This document shows positions 1 through 11,041 of a stretch of 64,000 nt of DNA, in pieces. The position numbers were made by a program, and so were the translations under genes. The DNA lies in the NCBI GenBank assembly GCA_036023115.1, contig JAYKKT010000089.1, positions 8,771,501 through 8,835,500 of the forward strand. The letters run 5' to 3'. A model generated the notes under the pieces. That model had not been told where the DNA came from. It saw nothing but the letters and a program-made list of their open reading frames with translations, and ran no database searches. The stretch's first letter is position 1, and every line of letters begins with the position of its first letter. The DNA comes from Brasenia schreberi. Lineage: Eukaryota; Streptophyta; Magnoliopsida; Nymphaeales; Cabombaceae.

Positions 1-800
1 GTATGGTTTGAAACAAGCTCTGAAAGCTTGGTTTGATCGATTTGAAAAATTCATGCATTTGCATAATTTTGTGACTTCCTATACTGATACTACATTGTTT
101 GTACGAAAAACACAATCTGGTATTGTTATCTTGCTTTTGTAAGTGGATGACATGATCATCACAGGAAGTGATGAAGTGGGAATTGCTGAAGTTAAACTCA
201 ATCTTCATCACGAATTTGATATAAAAGACTTGGGCTTACTGAATTACTTTTTAGGTATTGAGATAACCAAAAATAATTGTGGATACTTTATGTCTCAAAC
301 CAAGTTTGCTAACGATATTATTGAAAGGTCTGGTATTACAGATACCAAGGTTGTTGACACACTGGAAATCCTAGGCACCAAACTACGATCCACTGATGGT
401 GAGAAATTGGAGGATCCCACTCCTTATCGATAGCTCATAGGTGCAATCACTTATCTCACCATTACTAGACTAGATATTTCTCATGCAGTACACATAGCAA
501 GCCAATTTCAACAGGCACCCACTTCTGTTCATATGAGTGATGTCTTGCGCATCATTTGATATATTAGAAACACTGCCCACAAGGGGGTCCTCTTAACTTC
601 CTCTTCATCTTTTGATTTATCTATATATACGGATGCATATTAGGGTGGAGATGTCAGCAATAGACACTCTACGACTGGTTTTTGTGTGTTTTTAGGTGAA
701 TCTCTTGTTTCCTGGAAGTGCAAAAAGCAACAAAAGGTATCCCTCTCATCCACAGAAGCCGAATATCGAGTCATTACTACAACTGCGATGGTCTTTAGAA
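1..800 (+). pseudogene. Ty1/copia reverse transcriptase / RNase H relic
   Basis: A degraded C-terminal piece of a copia polyprotein enters from the left edge. Readable in order are the YGLKQALKAWFDRF block, the RT active-site block (VDDMIITGSD, positions 140-175), the DLGLLNYFLGIEI block, and then RNase H remnants, including SWKCKKQQ and STEAEYR near 710-775. In-frame stops occur before the VDD block (TAA at 139-141) and at 431, with more further on, so it cannot make protein. No LTR or polypurine tract was found after it, so the element is 3'-truncated. It is a different copy from the complete element at 35.5-40.8 kb. Confidence 0.85.
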
Positions 801-2085
801 ACAGAATATCAACAAAAGGTGATCAATAAATATCAAGTGAAGGTCTTTCTTTTTTGCTCATAAGTTAATATTGCATGAATCAATTAGAAACAGAATATTT
901 AGAAGGATGAAAATAGACTGAATTGGAGGTCACAAGCCCACTTTCTAAACTCAGGTAGGCCTGATACAGTAGATTTGGTGAGGCGGCAAGTTGTCATACT
1001 CATGTCAGCATGGCAGCATGGGCATAGCTACCTTTTAAAAGTAGTCGATGAACCCTAGTTTGCCAATGAGGCTGTACCCAATACCTATGTTGAAAGTTGA
1101 AAATAGATAGCCATACACGATATTCACCTTAACTCGCCAAGGCTCTTTAGGTATTCCTAAGCCACACCTAGTTCGTGAATCACGTTTGTTGAGGAGGTAC
1201 AACATCAGGCACATATCCTAAAAGTTGAAAATAGGCAAGCTCCATGACAAAGTCTCAAAGAGTAGACTAGTCCCATCACCTTTAATCTCACTACAAAACT
1301 ATGAACTAAAACTTTAGAATCAATATAGTAAACATTGTTCTCATAAAATTTGCTAACACTACTAACTAATCCAGAAAATTCACAAAAGAACCAAACAAAA
1401 TGCCATCACTCTAATTCTTTGAGAGAATCTAAAAGAAGTTGAAATGGGATATAAAATGTGAAACTATTACTACTGGGATCCTTAATTATCTAATTGTTCA
1501 GTCACTGCACCTACCTAAGATGCCTAATAACAAACATCCAACATACTAAACCACTTCTTCAAATGTGATCTTGACTAAATATGGCATTGTATGATGTCAG
1601 CATTGAACTGCTCTAATGTCATAATTCATCTTGAATCATCAAAAGTATTCCCAAGCAGGGCATAGCACCAGAAAGCTATTCGGAGACTGGACCTAGTAAA
1701 ATCCCTACATTCTGTGCATAGTTACAGTTATTTTCAATTGCCTAATTGTAATGATTAAACATATAAGAAGTCAACTTCTATTCCAGCAAGTTCTGTTGTA
1801 ATGAATTATAGATTTAGGCAAGCCAACAAATATATGAATAACATGTCACAATCACTATTCTCATGGTTGGTTGGAATTAGGACCTCAAAATGTGCCAAAA
1901 CTTGGGACCTTCATAAGTTCATGTGAACAACAGCTCATCAAGGTGACACAAGTATCTTCTCTCTGTCAGTTACGAATTCGACAGACAGATCAACCCAATC
2001 CTTTTTTCTGTTGGATAAAGATCTACCTGTATCTTCTTTTTTAACCAAAGATTTTCACCATATCCAAATGAACTGCTATATCTCC
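800..2085. other. AT-rich stretch with nothing recognised
   Basis: No coding similarity, RNA gene or clear repeat was recognised between the copia relic and the first LINE piece. It could lie inside a very large ATM intron or be intergenic. Confidence 0.4.
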
Positions 2086-2592
2086 TTTCAATTTCCATTC
2101 AAGGGTTCTTATGAGTTTCCAAATTTCCATGCCATGTCCTTTTATATTTCGAGACCTTTAAAATGTTTGCACAAATTCCTTACAGGCTTCTTGAAGGAGA
2201 CCACAATCGCCTTCTTAGAAAGAAATATGTTCCAATTTCCTATTAACTTTTTCTTAAACTTATCACTAACACAATGTTGTTTGTGAATAACAAACAGCTC
2301 ATATTATTTTGGTATGAATCAAAATTGGTTCTCTTTTGGACTCGATACTTGTCTCAACTTACATTGAATGATTATTTCCGACAATTTTATAGAATGGCTC
2401 ATCAACATGATACCCCAATAATTCACACAATTCTGAATGTCTCGTGTTCTTGTATATGGTATACAATTATTCCTCTGTTCGAGATATAACTTTTGATTTT
2501 TTTTATTTTATTAAATATTCTTATAAGCCAAGAAATACATATCTCTCCTAAGATTTTCTTTTTCTATACTACTACTGGAATATTGTTTACTC

Positions 2593-3271
2593 CCTAAGTC
2601 ACACAGACACTTCTAAGAGGTGGAGTGTTGACCCCGACACGGGTCCGACACCGACACCGTGCCGGTGCGGCATGGCAAAAAATTAAAAAAAATAACAATT
2701 TTTTTAATGTAACTCACGATTCTACTGTCTAAGGTGTATTTATCCTAGATAACCCGATCAAGGAGGGAGTCACCCACGAAGACGATAAAACCGAAGCCTC
2801 TTAGTCGACTCGTGACCTTATCCCCCATGGTGACCACCTCAGTTACCTCACCATAGTTTTCAAAATGCTCCTTCAGCTTGTCTTCTGTCATCTCCTATGA
2901 AACTCCATCGATGAACATAGAAAAATATCTCAATGCGGATCTTCTTCACTTCCTTTTGTGTAGATATTTCATGATTCCAAATCTGGCATCGACTTTGAAG
3001 TTCGGGTATTTTTGGATAAATGGGTCCGGATCCATGAAGATTGATTTGTGTATTATGATGAAATTAGTAGTTGTTTACCGTTTATGCATTTTCTTTAATA
3101 TAAAGTTGTGTACTTGCTATTGTCATATACATATGTTAATTAATGTCTCACTTGTTCTAGCTTGAATATTATATATAATATATAATATTATATAACCTAG
3201 TCACGTCACCGTACTCAAAAAATTTTAAAATTTGTCGTATCCCGCACCCACACCTGCACCCATGTGACATA
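2593..3271. mobile_element. Small hAT-like element carrying an RRM gene fragment
   Basis: The insert interrupts the minus-strand LINE. Near-identical 8-bp flanks (GTTTACTC at 2585-2592, GTTTAGTC at 3272-3279) fit a hAT-type target duplication. The ends carry a short inverted repeat (TAAGTCACA at 2595-2603, TGTGACATA at 3263-3271). Just inside lie subterminal arrays rich in CCGACAC and CGCACCCACACC. The centre holds an RNA-recognition-motif fragment on the minus strand. Two extra bases separate the left flank from the inverted repeat, so that boundary is not exact. No transposase is present, so it would be non-autonomous. Confidence 0.55.
2730..2930 (-). pseudogene. RRM domain fragment (plant hnRNP/Musashi-like)
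   Basis: The minus strand reads MFIDGVS, a stop, EMTEDKLKEHFENYGEV, then a region ending RLRGFGFIVF (RNP1-like) and DRVI-stop-DKYT. This is one RRM of the plant heterogeneous nuclear ribonucleoprotein 1 type: RNP2 (KLFIGGIS in the family) is MFIDGVS here and RNP1 is RGFGFIVF. Two in-frame stops sit where the family has W or another residue, so it is dead. It sits inside the hAT-like insert and may be a captured exon. Confidence 0.75.
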
Positions 3272-3462
3272 GTTTAGTCCTATAAAATTTACCAACCTTC
3301 ATGAGTTTAAGAGCCTTTTTTACTTTATTCTTTTGAATGCATCGATAGAAATTGTTGATTATATACTCTTCTAATTTATAGCTCTTTAAGTTAATATTAG
3401 CATCTATACTTTTATGAAAATGCTTATGAAAATATTTTTTTCTTATAGTTTTTATATCATCA

Positions 3463-3517
3463 TAGCCGACCCCATCTAGAATGGGAAAAGGCTTAGTTGT
3501 TGTTGTTGTTGTTGTAT
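3463..3517 (+). mobile_element. Tail-only LINE insertion (55 bp)
   Basis: This is the terminal sequence of the RTE LINE and nothing else: the last coding bases, the TAG stop, GGGAAAAGGCTTA and a (GTT)n run. It is flanked by a 14-bp direct repeat (TTTTTATATCATCA at 3449-3462 and 3518-3531), so it is an independent, extremely 5'-truncated retrotransposition event into the older minus-strand LINE copy. Confidence 0.85.
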
Positions 3518-4106
3518 TTTTTATATCATCACTTGCCACTAGAATCTTCTTATCCTCATCTTTAATGCGTCTAACAAAAGTAAGACCTTAGTCTTTTATC
3601 TCTAACCTTAATTATCCTAAAAGTATTTCTTTAGCCTTCTTTTGAGTTCAGCTTTTTACATAGATCCTCCCAAATTTTTGCTTTTGCTTCAATGATTGCC
3701 TTTTTTATTACCTTGGCATTTGTAAAAAAATAATTTTAACAATTTCAATGATGAGGAGTCCAACTTCATAGTACATGTGTTGGGCACTAATCATTTAGCG
3801 GATTTTGAATGCAAAAATGCAGGGAATACTTTGAACAAAATGTGGCCAGCATGCACTACTTTCATTTGATTCATATGATAGGTCACTTCAAGAGGTAACC
3901 TTGTATTTTTAACTTATTCAAGTTGTAACGACGATTTTCTCACTATCCGCTTTTTGAGGAGTTATTTCGTGGTGGTGTCACTATCCTTCTTGTGTCTTGG
4001 ATTATTTGAATATTGGCAATCCTGTCACATCGAGTAAAGCAATAAATGTCAAATATTTTCAAACATTGAGTTATGACTTAAGTACGAGAACAGTCTTGGC
4101 ATAGTA

Positions 4107-4283
4107 TTATATCTCTAGCCTTAGTTATCTAGAAGTACATTCCATATATTTTGTCTTTGTTCTACTAAGTCGAAAGCCTTTACTTTCTAATATTTCTCCA
4201 TATAGTTCCAATTTCCAAATAATGTTTTTTTTAGAGCCGTCCACTAATACAACACCATCCGTGAATAGCAAGCACCAAGGTAT
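4107..4283 (-). mobile_element. 3' portion of an old RTE LINE split by an LTR element
   Basis: The minus strand from 4283 reads CCTTGGTG, then sequence equivalent to the LINE block after the RT active site ([12 protein letters not shown] through the LSRTKTKYMEC-like region). It continues exactly where the 11041-12690 minus-strand copy stops. Similarity fades near 4107. Confidence 0.75.
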
Positions 4284-4584
4284 TGTTAAAACATGTAATC
4301 CATTACGGCCGGTGGACCACCTTGACCTAGTCAGGCCAATAGGGACTTGGTGAGGGCCCTAAGGCCCCCAACTAGTCGTTGGGGGTTGATCATTCATCTT
4401 CCAACAACTAGGAGAGATACTCATTGGGACCCTCTCTCTTTTTTCTTCTCCCTAATGTAAATGTTGTATTTCATATTCTATAAATAGAGATTTTGTCATC
4501 AATAAATTTAGCCGAAGTGGTTACTTTTTATATAGATTTGATTCTTTAATAAAGTATATTCATACACTTACCTGTTTCTTAACA
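4284..4584 (+). repeat. 5' LTR of the non-autonomous element
   Basis: 301 bp from TG to CA. It contains a TATA-like TCTATAAATAGAG block followed by CAATAAATTTAGCC, which the 3' LTR shares (CCTATAAATAGAG). The PBS follows directly. Confidence 0.8.
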
Positions 4585-7265
4585 TGGTATCAGAGCATAT
4601 GAGATGGTGGGCGTGATGGTGATGGCAAAGGAATCGGCGATCTCCCGGAGCAACACGGCATTCCAATAACAATGCCCGTGTTCTAATCAGTGATCTAGCT
4701 CATCGATCATCTTCTCGACTCCAGTATTCGATGGCAACGAGGTGGGGAATGTGTTCAAGGATGAACTCTTGCTTCTTAAAGAATTAGGGATTCATATGCG
4801 TATCATCTTCAAGAAATAGCTCTCAATCCTCAATCCTTTCAAAGTAAACCCTAATCTACACAAGGATGTTGATCTCTTTGATCCATTCATCTTCTTTATG
4901 GCTACTTCAATTGCTTGTTGGGAAGTTGCATTTCGGGATAATTCTCGGTTAGGTCACCGTCTTCGCGATCTTCCTCTATCTCGTCTTCAATATGCTTGCC
5001 ACGCATAATGGAGGCCTTGACATGTATTGTTGTTTCAATCTAGTGGCCTATTGTATGTTTCCTATGGTGATCTTCTCAATGTTATCCCTCTTCGTCCCAC
5101 AAAAGGGTGTCGCAATTTATATCGTGCCGAGAGCATCAGTCAATTACTGAGACGAGTGGTGGAGAGAGAAAGAGGGAGAGGTGAAAAGCAAGGGAGAGAT
5201 GAAGCGGATTGTCATGCGGCTCTAGCACTGTCATGTGGCTCTGGCAGGCTTATCGTAGGGCGATAAACATGTCGGTTGGCAGCTAGGAGGCGCAAGGACG
5301 GCAATGAAGCAGCAACGATGACGAAGGTGGTGATCAGTGATTTCAGGCTTTGGAGGGTGGTTGATTCTCAGTGAACAGGGTTTTCCATAGTAGTTGGAGA
5401 AGGATAAAATGGTGTCTACCGATGGCGAAAAGAGGAGATAACGATTGCCAAGAGTGATGGAGGCGCGAACGAGAGCTGAAGGCGGTTTTGGTGGTGATTG
5501 GGATGGGGTGCCGAGAGGGAGAAAGGTGATGGAGGAGTTTGGTTGGTGGCTTGAAGCAGACAAATACGGTTGGGATGGTGGCCATAGTCCTTAAGTTCTT
5601 TGCCAAGTCTATGAGAGAGAGAACGTGTGAAGAATAATGGTGTGAAAAAGAGAGAAATGGGGTACTTATCCAATTTGGATCCAGACCTGTTATATGCTCA
5701 TTCTGTGTTCAGTATGAAGCCTTTGCTGGTTTTGGATCTAGACCCATTCTATGTAAAATATGATATTCTTGTTTACAAAGATCCAGATCCATCCATTTGA
5801 TCCGATTTGACCATATTTAGTATTTAGATTCCAATCCATCCAAGTGTGCACTTTCCAACTTATTTATTTTTTATATTTGTTGGATTAATTGTTTGGTGTC
5901 TCATTTACAAGAAAATTTGTTTATTGTTTCTTTGACAATAAGAAATATCTTCCTATATAATTGAGATCCATTTGTTGGCCTTTTATTGAAGACCTTACTT
6001 TGTGATTAAGGTACTTCATGTTGTTGGCCTTTTGTTCGAAATTAATTAATGTTTGAAGATGCACTTATTGTTATTTGAGAATTAAAATTTGGTTGTCGAA
6101 CGAATTGGAAAAATATTTATTAACAATATGTTCCATCTACTTGTATGAATAAGATCCATGTTGTCGGCCTTTTGTAGGAGACTTTTGTGATTAAGGTGCT
6201 TCATGTTGGTGGCCTTTTATTTGAAATTAATTGATATTTAAAAATACACTTATTTTATTAGACGTTTTGTGATCTTATAACTTTAAGGTTGCTTTTTCAT
6301 GAGATTATGATCTCCATTTGTTCACCTTTTGTTAGAGATCTTTTTTATTAAGATGCTTCATGTTGTTGGTTAGCCGACCCCGTCTAGTATGGGAAAAGGC
6401 TTAGTTGTTGTTGTTGCTTCATGTTGTTGGCCTTTTGGTTGGAGAGTAATCAATATTGAAAAAACACTTATAGTTATCTGGATTAGCTTGCATTTGATAA
6501 AATTGTTTCAAGAGAATTATGAGACTTTTTGAAAATCAATTAATTCCTTTGACTTGTTTTAACACCTTAATGGATTGTCTTATTTTTGGAACCAAAGAAT
6601 CACTTTTGAGTTTAAAGAATATTTAAGGGCATTGGTAATTGTATACATTTGAAAAAATTGTTAAATTGTTTAAAGAATCAATATTGAAAAAACACTTATA
6701 GTTATCTAGATTAGCTTGCATTTGATAAAATTGTTTTAAGAGAATTATAAGACTTTTTGAAAAACATCAAGTTAATTCCTTTGACTTGTTTTAATATCTT
6801 AATGGATTGTCTTATTTTTGGAACCATAGAATCACTTTTGTGTTTAAAGAATATTTAAGGGCATTGGTAATTGTATGCATAAAGGTTTTAAGCTTTGACT
6901 TAAAAAGCAAGTTTGGGTTCGAGTTTGTCCTTAAAACTCGTGAAGCTTGTTTGACTTAAGGTTTTGAGCTTTGCATTAAAAAGCTTGTTTGGGTTCGAGT
7001 TTGTTCTTAAAACTCGGGTTTTGAGCTTAACTTTAAAGATCTTGTTTGATATACCAAAGTCCCCTTATAATAACACAAGTTTGTAGTGATTTATCAACCT
7101 ATTTGTTATAACAGAAATCCTATTTGGATGATATCAATGTTTTCTACCAAATAACTTTTTTAAATTAGAGCAAATCAACTTCATGAACTTAATTGACTCG
7201 TTATGTATCATAAATTGTATTATTGGTTTCAGAGATTGAGCAAATGTTTGCATTAATACTTCATT
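4585..7265. other. Interior of the non-autonomous LTR element
   Basis: After the PBS come several short broken reading stretches that I cannot assign. From about 5930 there are repeated motifs of the form TTCATGTTGTTGGCCTTTTG. A stretch at 6448-6650 is repeated, diverged, at 6677-6879. No copia domain was recognised. A diverged inverted relative of this interior lies at about 23790-24450. Confidence 0.5.
6370..6415 (+). mobile_element. Tail-only LINE insertion (46 bp)
   Basis: This is the RTE LINE terminus (TTAGCCGACCCCGTCTAG, GGGAAAAGGCTTA, then GTT repeats) between copies of GCTTCATGTTGTTGG (6355-6369 and 6416-6430). The duplication's own GTTGTT makes the exact border ambiguous by a few bases. 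Confidence 0.8.
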
Positions 7266-7281
7266 GATCTTCATGCTAGGT

Positions 7282-10200
7282 AACTCCGCCCCTATAAGGG
7301 ATCACCCTTGCATTGCCGGTCCCAAGCCTGGATAAAGGAGGAGGGTTGTGTTAGGCTTCCGACAGCCAGCGTAAAACTTCGTCGGATTTCTACAACATGG
7401 ATTACAAAAATTATGAGCATTGCTTTGGGGCGTCCCCGCCTAGCGACGTGCTGCAGAGCCCGAATGCAGTAAGAAGTAAGCAAGGGCCACTACATTTTCG
7501 CCCGAATGTAGTGAATCAATTGCAGAGAGGGTTCCCACATCATGGACGGGTGTGGGTAAAGAAGTTAGTCCCGCTACATTGCCACCCGAATGTAGTGAAA
7601 AATTTTCAGAGAGGGTCTCCGCATTTTGATTATGGACGGATGCGGGGGGTAAGGAAGCTAGTCCTAGATAATAAGATTCGTATTGGTTCTTGGAATATCG
7701 GAACATTATCGGGTAAGCTAATGGAGGTGGTAGATACTATGATTCGGAGAAAGATTCATATTCTATGTTTACAAGAGACAAAATGGGTTGGAGAAAAAGC
7801 AAAGGAGATAGAGGATACAGGTTTTAAATTATGGAACTCAAGTAAAGAAAAGGCCCGAAACGGAGTTGGTATTATCATAAATAAAGATGTAAAGGAGAGT
7901 GTAGTAGACATACAATGATATGGTGACCGAATCATGGCATTGAAATTAGTGTTAGGAGCAGAGGTTTTGAATATAGTTTGTGCTTATGCACCCCAAGTAG
8001 GACTAGAAGATAGTATAAAGACAGTTTTTTGGGAAGAGTTAGATAAGGTGTTTCAAAAGATTCCACAAAGGGAGATGATTTGTTTAGGAGGAGATTTAAA
8101 TGGACATGTCGGTAAAGAGGCATTAGGATATCAAGGGATTCATGGAAACTTTGGTTTTGGGGATATAAATGAGGAAGGTAGGGAGATTTTAAATTTTGCT
8201 ATGTCATTTGATCTCATTATAGCCAATACAATCTTCAAAAAACGAGATGAACATTTAATTACTTATAAGAGTGGCTTATCACAAACACAAATTGATTACT
8301 TTATTTGTAGAAAAAAAGATAGAGCATGTTGTAAAGATTGTAAGGTAATTCCAGGAGAAAGCTTAACCACCCAACATCGACTTTTAGTTATGGATTTACA
8401 AATAAAAAAATGGACAAAGAAGAAAAGAGTGCATCGAGCTATTCGGACTAAATGGTGGAACCTCAAAAGAGAGAAAGAAGATATATTCAAACAAAAAGTC
8501 CTTCAAGGAGATGTTTGGAATTATGTTGGCACACCCTGTGATATGTGGAACAATATGGCTATACATATTAGGAAAGTGGCGAAAGATGTGTTAGAGGTAT
8601 CTAAGGGAGGTGTACCGGCACAAAAAGAAGCTTCGTGGTGGAGTGAAGTAGTACAAAATAAAATCAAGGCAAAGAGGGCATGTTACAAATTACACTATGC
8701 TAAGAAAACTAGTGAAACTTTAGAAGCTTATAAGAAAGGAAAGAAGGAAGCGAAAAAAGCCGTTAGTGAAGCAAAAGCTAAGATTTGGGAGGACTTATAT
8801 AAAAAACTCAACTCAAAAGAGGGTGAAAGAGATATTTTTAGGATAGCTAGGGCTAGAGATAAGAAAACTAAAGATCTTAATTATGTTAGATGCATAAAAG
8901 ACGATGATGAAAAAATTCTGGTGGCAAATGATGATATAAGAAATAGATGAAAAAACTATTTTTATAATCTTTTTAATGAAATTAAAGATGTTAGTATTAG
9001 TTTAGGAGATTTAGCCAAGTCAGAAAAGTATATAAATCACAATTTCTACCGACGTATTCAAAAGAATGAAGTCAAAGAGGCTCTTAAACATATGAAGAGT
9101 GGTAAATCGGTAGGACCAGATAATATTCCTATAAAAGTTTGGAAAATACTAGGAGATATAGGAATCACTTGGCTCACAAGACTATTTAATGAAATATGGA
9201 AAAACCAAAAGATGCCCGAGGAATGGAGAGCAAGTACACTTATACCCATATATAATAACATGGGAGACATTCAAAATTGTGTGAATTATCGAGGTATCAA
9301 GTTAATGAGCCATACTATGAAATTATGGGAAAGAATTATTGAACATAGGTTAAGACAAGTATCAAGTACAAGAGAGAACCAATTTGGATTTATGTCAGGC
9401 AGATCTACTATTGAAGCGATTCACCTTTTGAGACGTCTTATGGAACATTTTAGAGCAAAAAAGAAAGACCTTCACATGATATTTATTGATCTAGAAAAAG
9501 CTTATGATAGAGTACCGAGAGAGGTTCTTTGGAGAACATTAGAAAAAAGAGGTATCCCATTGACATATTAACCTTATAAGAGATATGTATGCTGGTGCAA
9601 AAACATGTGTGAGGACTCATGAAGGAACGACAAACTTCTTTGAAGTTAATATTGGGTTACATCAAGGATCAACTTTAAGTCCACACTTATTTATAATGGT
9701 GATGGATGAGTTAACAAAACATATTCACGATGAAGTACCTTGGTGTATGTTATTTGCAGATGACATTGTATTAGTGGAGGAGTCTAAGGAAAAAGTTAAT
9801 AGAAATTTGGAACTATGGAGAGAAACATTAGAAAGCAAAGGCCTCCGACTTAGTAGAACAAAGACAGAATATATGGAATGTAAGTTTGATCATTTGGTTA
9901 CTTCAAAGGACATAGAAATTAAAATTGTCACACATTGCATTCCCCGAAAGGAAAGTTTTAAATACCTAGGGTCAATTTTTCAAAGTGATGGAAGAATTGA
10001 TGGAGATGTTACACATACAATTAATGCTGGTTGGTTAAAATGGAGAGGAGCATCAGGTATTCTTTGTGATAAGAAGATACCATTAAAATTAAAAGGTAAA
10101 TATTATAGAGCAGCAATTAGGCCTGCCATGTTTTATGGTTCTGAGTGTTGGGCAGTTAATCATCAACATGTACAAAAGATGTCTGTGACAGAAATGAAGA

Positions 10201-10543
10201 TGTTGAGATGGATGAGTGGTCATACAAGAAAAGACTGTATACATAATGAGGTTATTAGAAACAAATTAGGAGTGGCACCAATAGAGGATAAAATGAGAGA
10301 ACATCGTTTAAGATGGTTTGGACATATAGAAAGAAGATCAAAAGAAGAACGTGTAAGAAGGTTAGAAAAACTAAATTTGGAAAGTATTAAAAGAGGTAGA
10401 GGACGACCACAAAAGTGTTGGAAAGAAACAATAAAGAATGATCTAGCTTATTGGGAGTTAACTGCTAACATGGCACACGATAGGGATCTGTGGAAACAAA
10501 GAATCCATGTAGCCGACCCCGTCTAGTATGGGAAAAGGCTTAG

Positions 10544-10578
<35 letters not shown>
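7282..10578 (+). mobile_element. Near-complete RTE-clade LINE (copy A)
   Basis: A 3.3-kb non-LTR retrotransposon is bounded by a perfect 16-bp duplication (GATCTTCATGCTAGGT, 7266-7281 and 10579-10594). It encodes an AP-type endonuclease followed by reverse transcriptase with no RNase H, which is the layout of the RTE clade. The 3' UTR is only about 25 nt beyond the TAG stop and ends in a long (GTT)n run, also typical of RTE. It sits inside the LTR element. Confidence 0.93.
7397..10526 (+). pseudogene. RTE LINE endonuclease-reverse transcriptase ORF, broken
   Basis: The frame opens at 7397. Endonuclease motifs are SWNIGTL (near 7690), [15 protein letters not shown] (near 8090), TQIDYF and [10 protein letters not shown] (near 8370). 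RT motifs are [36 protein letters not shown] (near 9485), [11 protein letters not shown] and the catalytic FADD (near 9755). The C-terminal CWAVNHQH...GRGRPQKCW block ends ADPV-stop at 10526. Lesions are a TGA at 7916-7918, a TGA at 8948-8950 between the endonuclease and RT domains, and a short deletion causing a frameshift near 9570. These elements are often annotated as craniofacial development protein 2-like. Confidence 0.9.
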
Positions 10579-10594
10579 GATCTTCATGCTAGGT

Positions 10595-10776
10595 GAAAAA
10601 TGAATTGATACCTTAATTGTGGAAAGATGATCTAGAGTTGTTTCGAAGGAAGTTCTGGCAACTTACATACAAATATTATGGAAATTCTTGTCACAAGCAA
10701 ACACAAGAATTGAGCTATATTGATTTTTTATCTTGTTAGACATCTTTTGATAATCCACCGTAAGTTTTAGGAGGGG
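10595..10776. other. 3' interior of the non-autonomous LTR element
   Basis: Non-coding sequence between LINE copy A and the 3' LTR, ending in the purine tract AGGAGGGG at 10769-10776. Confidence 0.6.
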
Positions 10777-11036
10777 TGTTAAAACATGGAATAGGCACGG
10801 GTCATTAGGGCCCTAGCCAGGGTTGGGAGCTAATTATCCAGCTCCCAACGGCTAGTTGAGATAGTCATTGGGAGCCTCTCTCTTCTATCCTCTCCCTAAA
10901 TGTAAATATTGTATTTCATGCCCTATAAATAGAGCTTTTTCATCAATAAATTTAGCCCTTTGTGGTTGCTTTGTATATAGATTTGATTCTTTAATAAAAA
11001 AGATTTAGGCACTTACCAATTGCGTGTTTCTTAATA
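10777..11036 (+). repeat. 3' LTR of the non-autonomous element
   Basis: 260 bp, aligned along its length with 4284-4584 but with several indels in the first half. It ends TTAATA where the 5' LTR ends TTAACA. Confidence 0.8.
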
Positions 11037-11041
11037 GGTAC

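Larger units (their letters stand above)
2090..3740 (-). mobile_element. Degenerate RTE-clade LINE copy, split by a later insertion
   Basis: Reading the minus strand from 3740, the sequence follows the same LINE as the 7.3-10.6 kb copy. It starts in the linker after the endonuclease ([13 protein letters not shown]), runs through the [19 protein letters not shown] block (about 3290-3400) and, after a gap, picks up again at about 2580-2295 (RT N-terminal block up to GENQF-like). Weaker similarity continues to about 2090 ([12 protein letters not shown]). The gap at 2593-3271 is a later hAT-like insertion, and 3463-3517 is a tail-only LINE insertion. There are many frameshifts. Both element ends are missing. 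The limits are approximate, because similarity was judged by eye. Confidence 0.75.
4284..11036 (+). mobile_element. Non-autonomous copia-type LTR element with nested LINE insertions
   Basis: Divergent but related LTRs bound it: 4284-4584 (TGTTAAAACATG...TTAACA) and 10777-11036 (TGTTAAAACATGG...TTAATA). A PBS (TGGTATCAGAGC, initiator-Met tRNA type) begins at 4585, and a purine tract (AGGAGGGG) immediately precedes the 3' LTR. Flanks are GGTAT (4279-4283) and GGTAC (11037-11041), a 5-bp target duplication with one change. The interior lacks recognisable gag, integrase or RT. After removing the LINE (7282-10594 with its duplication) and the tail insertion, it is about 2.8 kb. It split an older minus-strand LINE. 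LTR divergence and indels point to an old insertion. Confidence 0.8.

Noticed and set aside
5231..5673. Overlapping minus-strand open frames of 85-110 codons
   Set aside because: They overlap in all three frames within the LTR-element interior, are rich in P, S and L without a domain, and reflect base composition.
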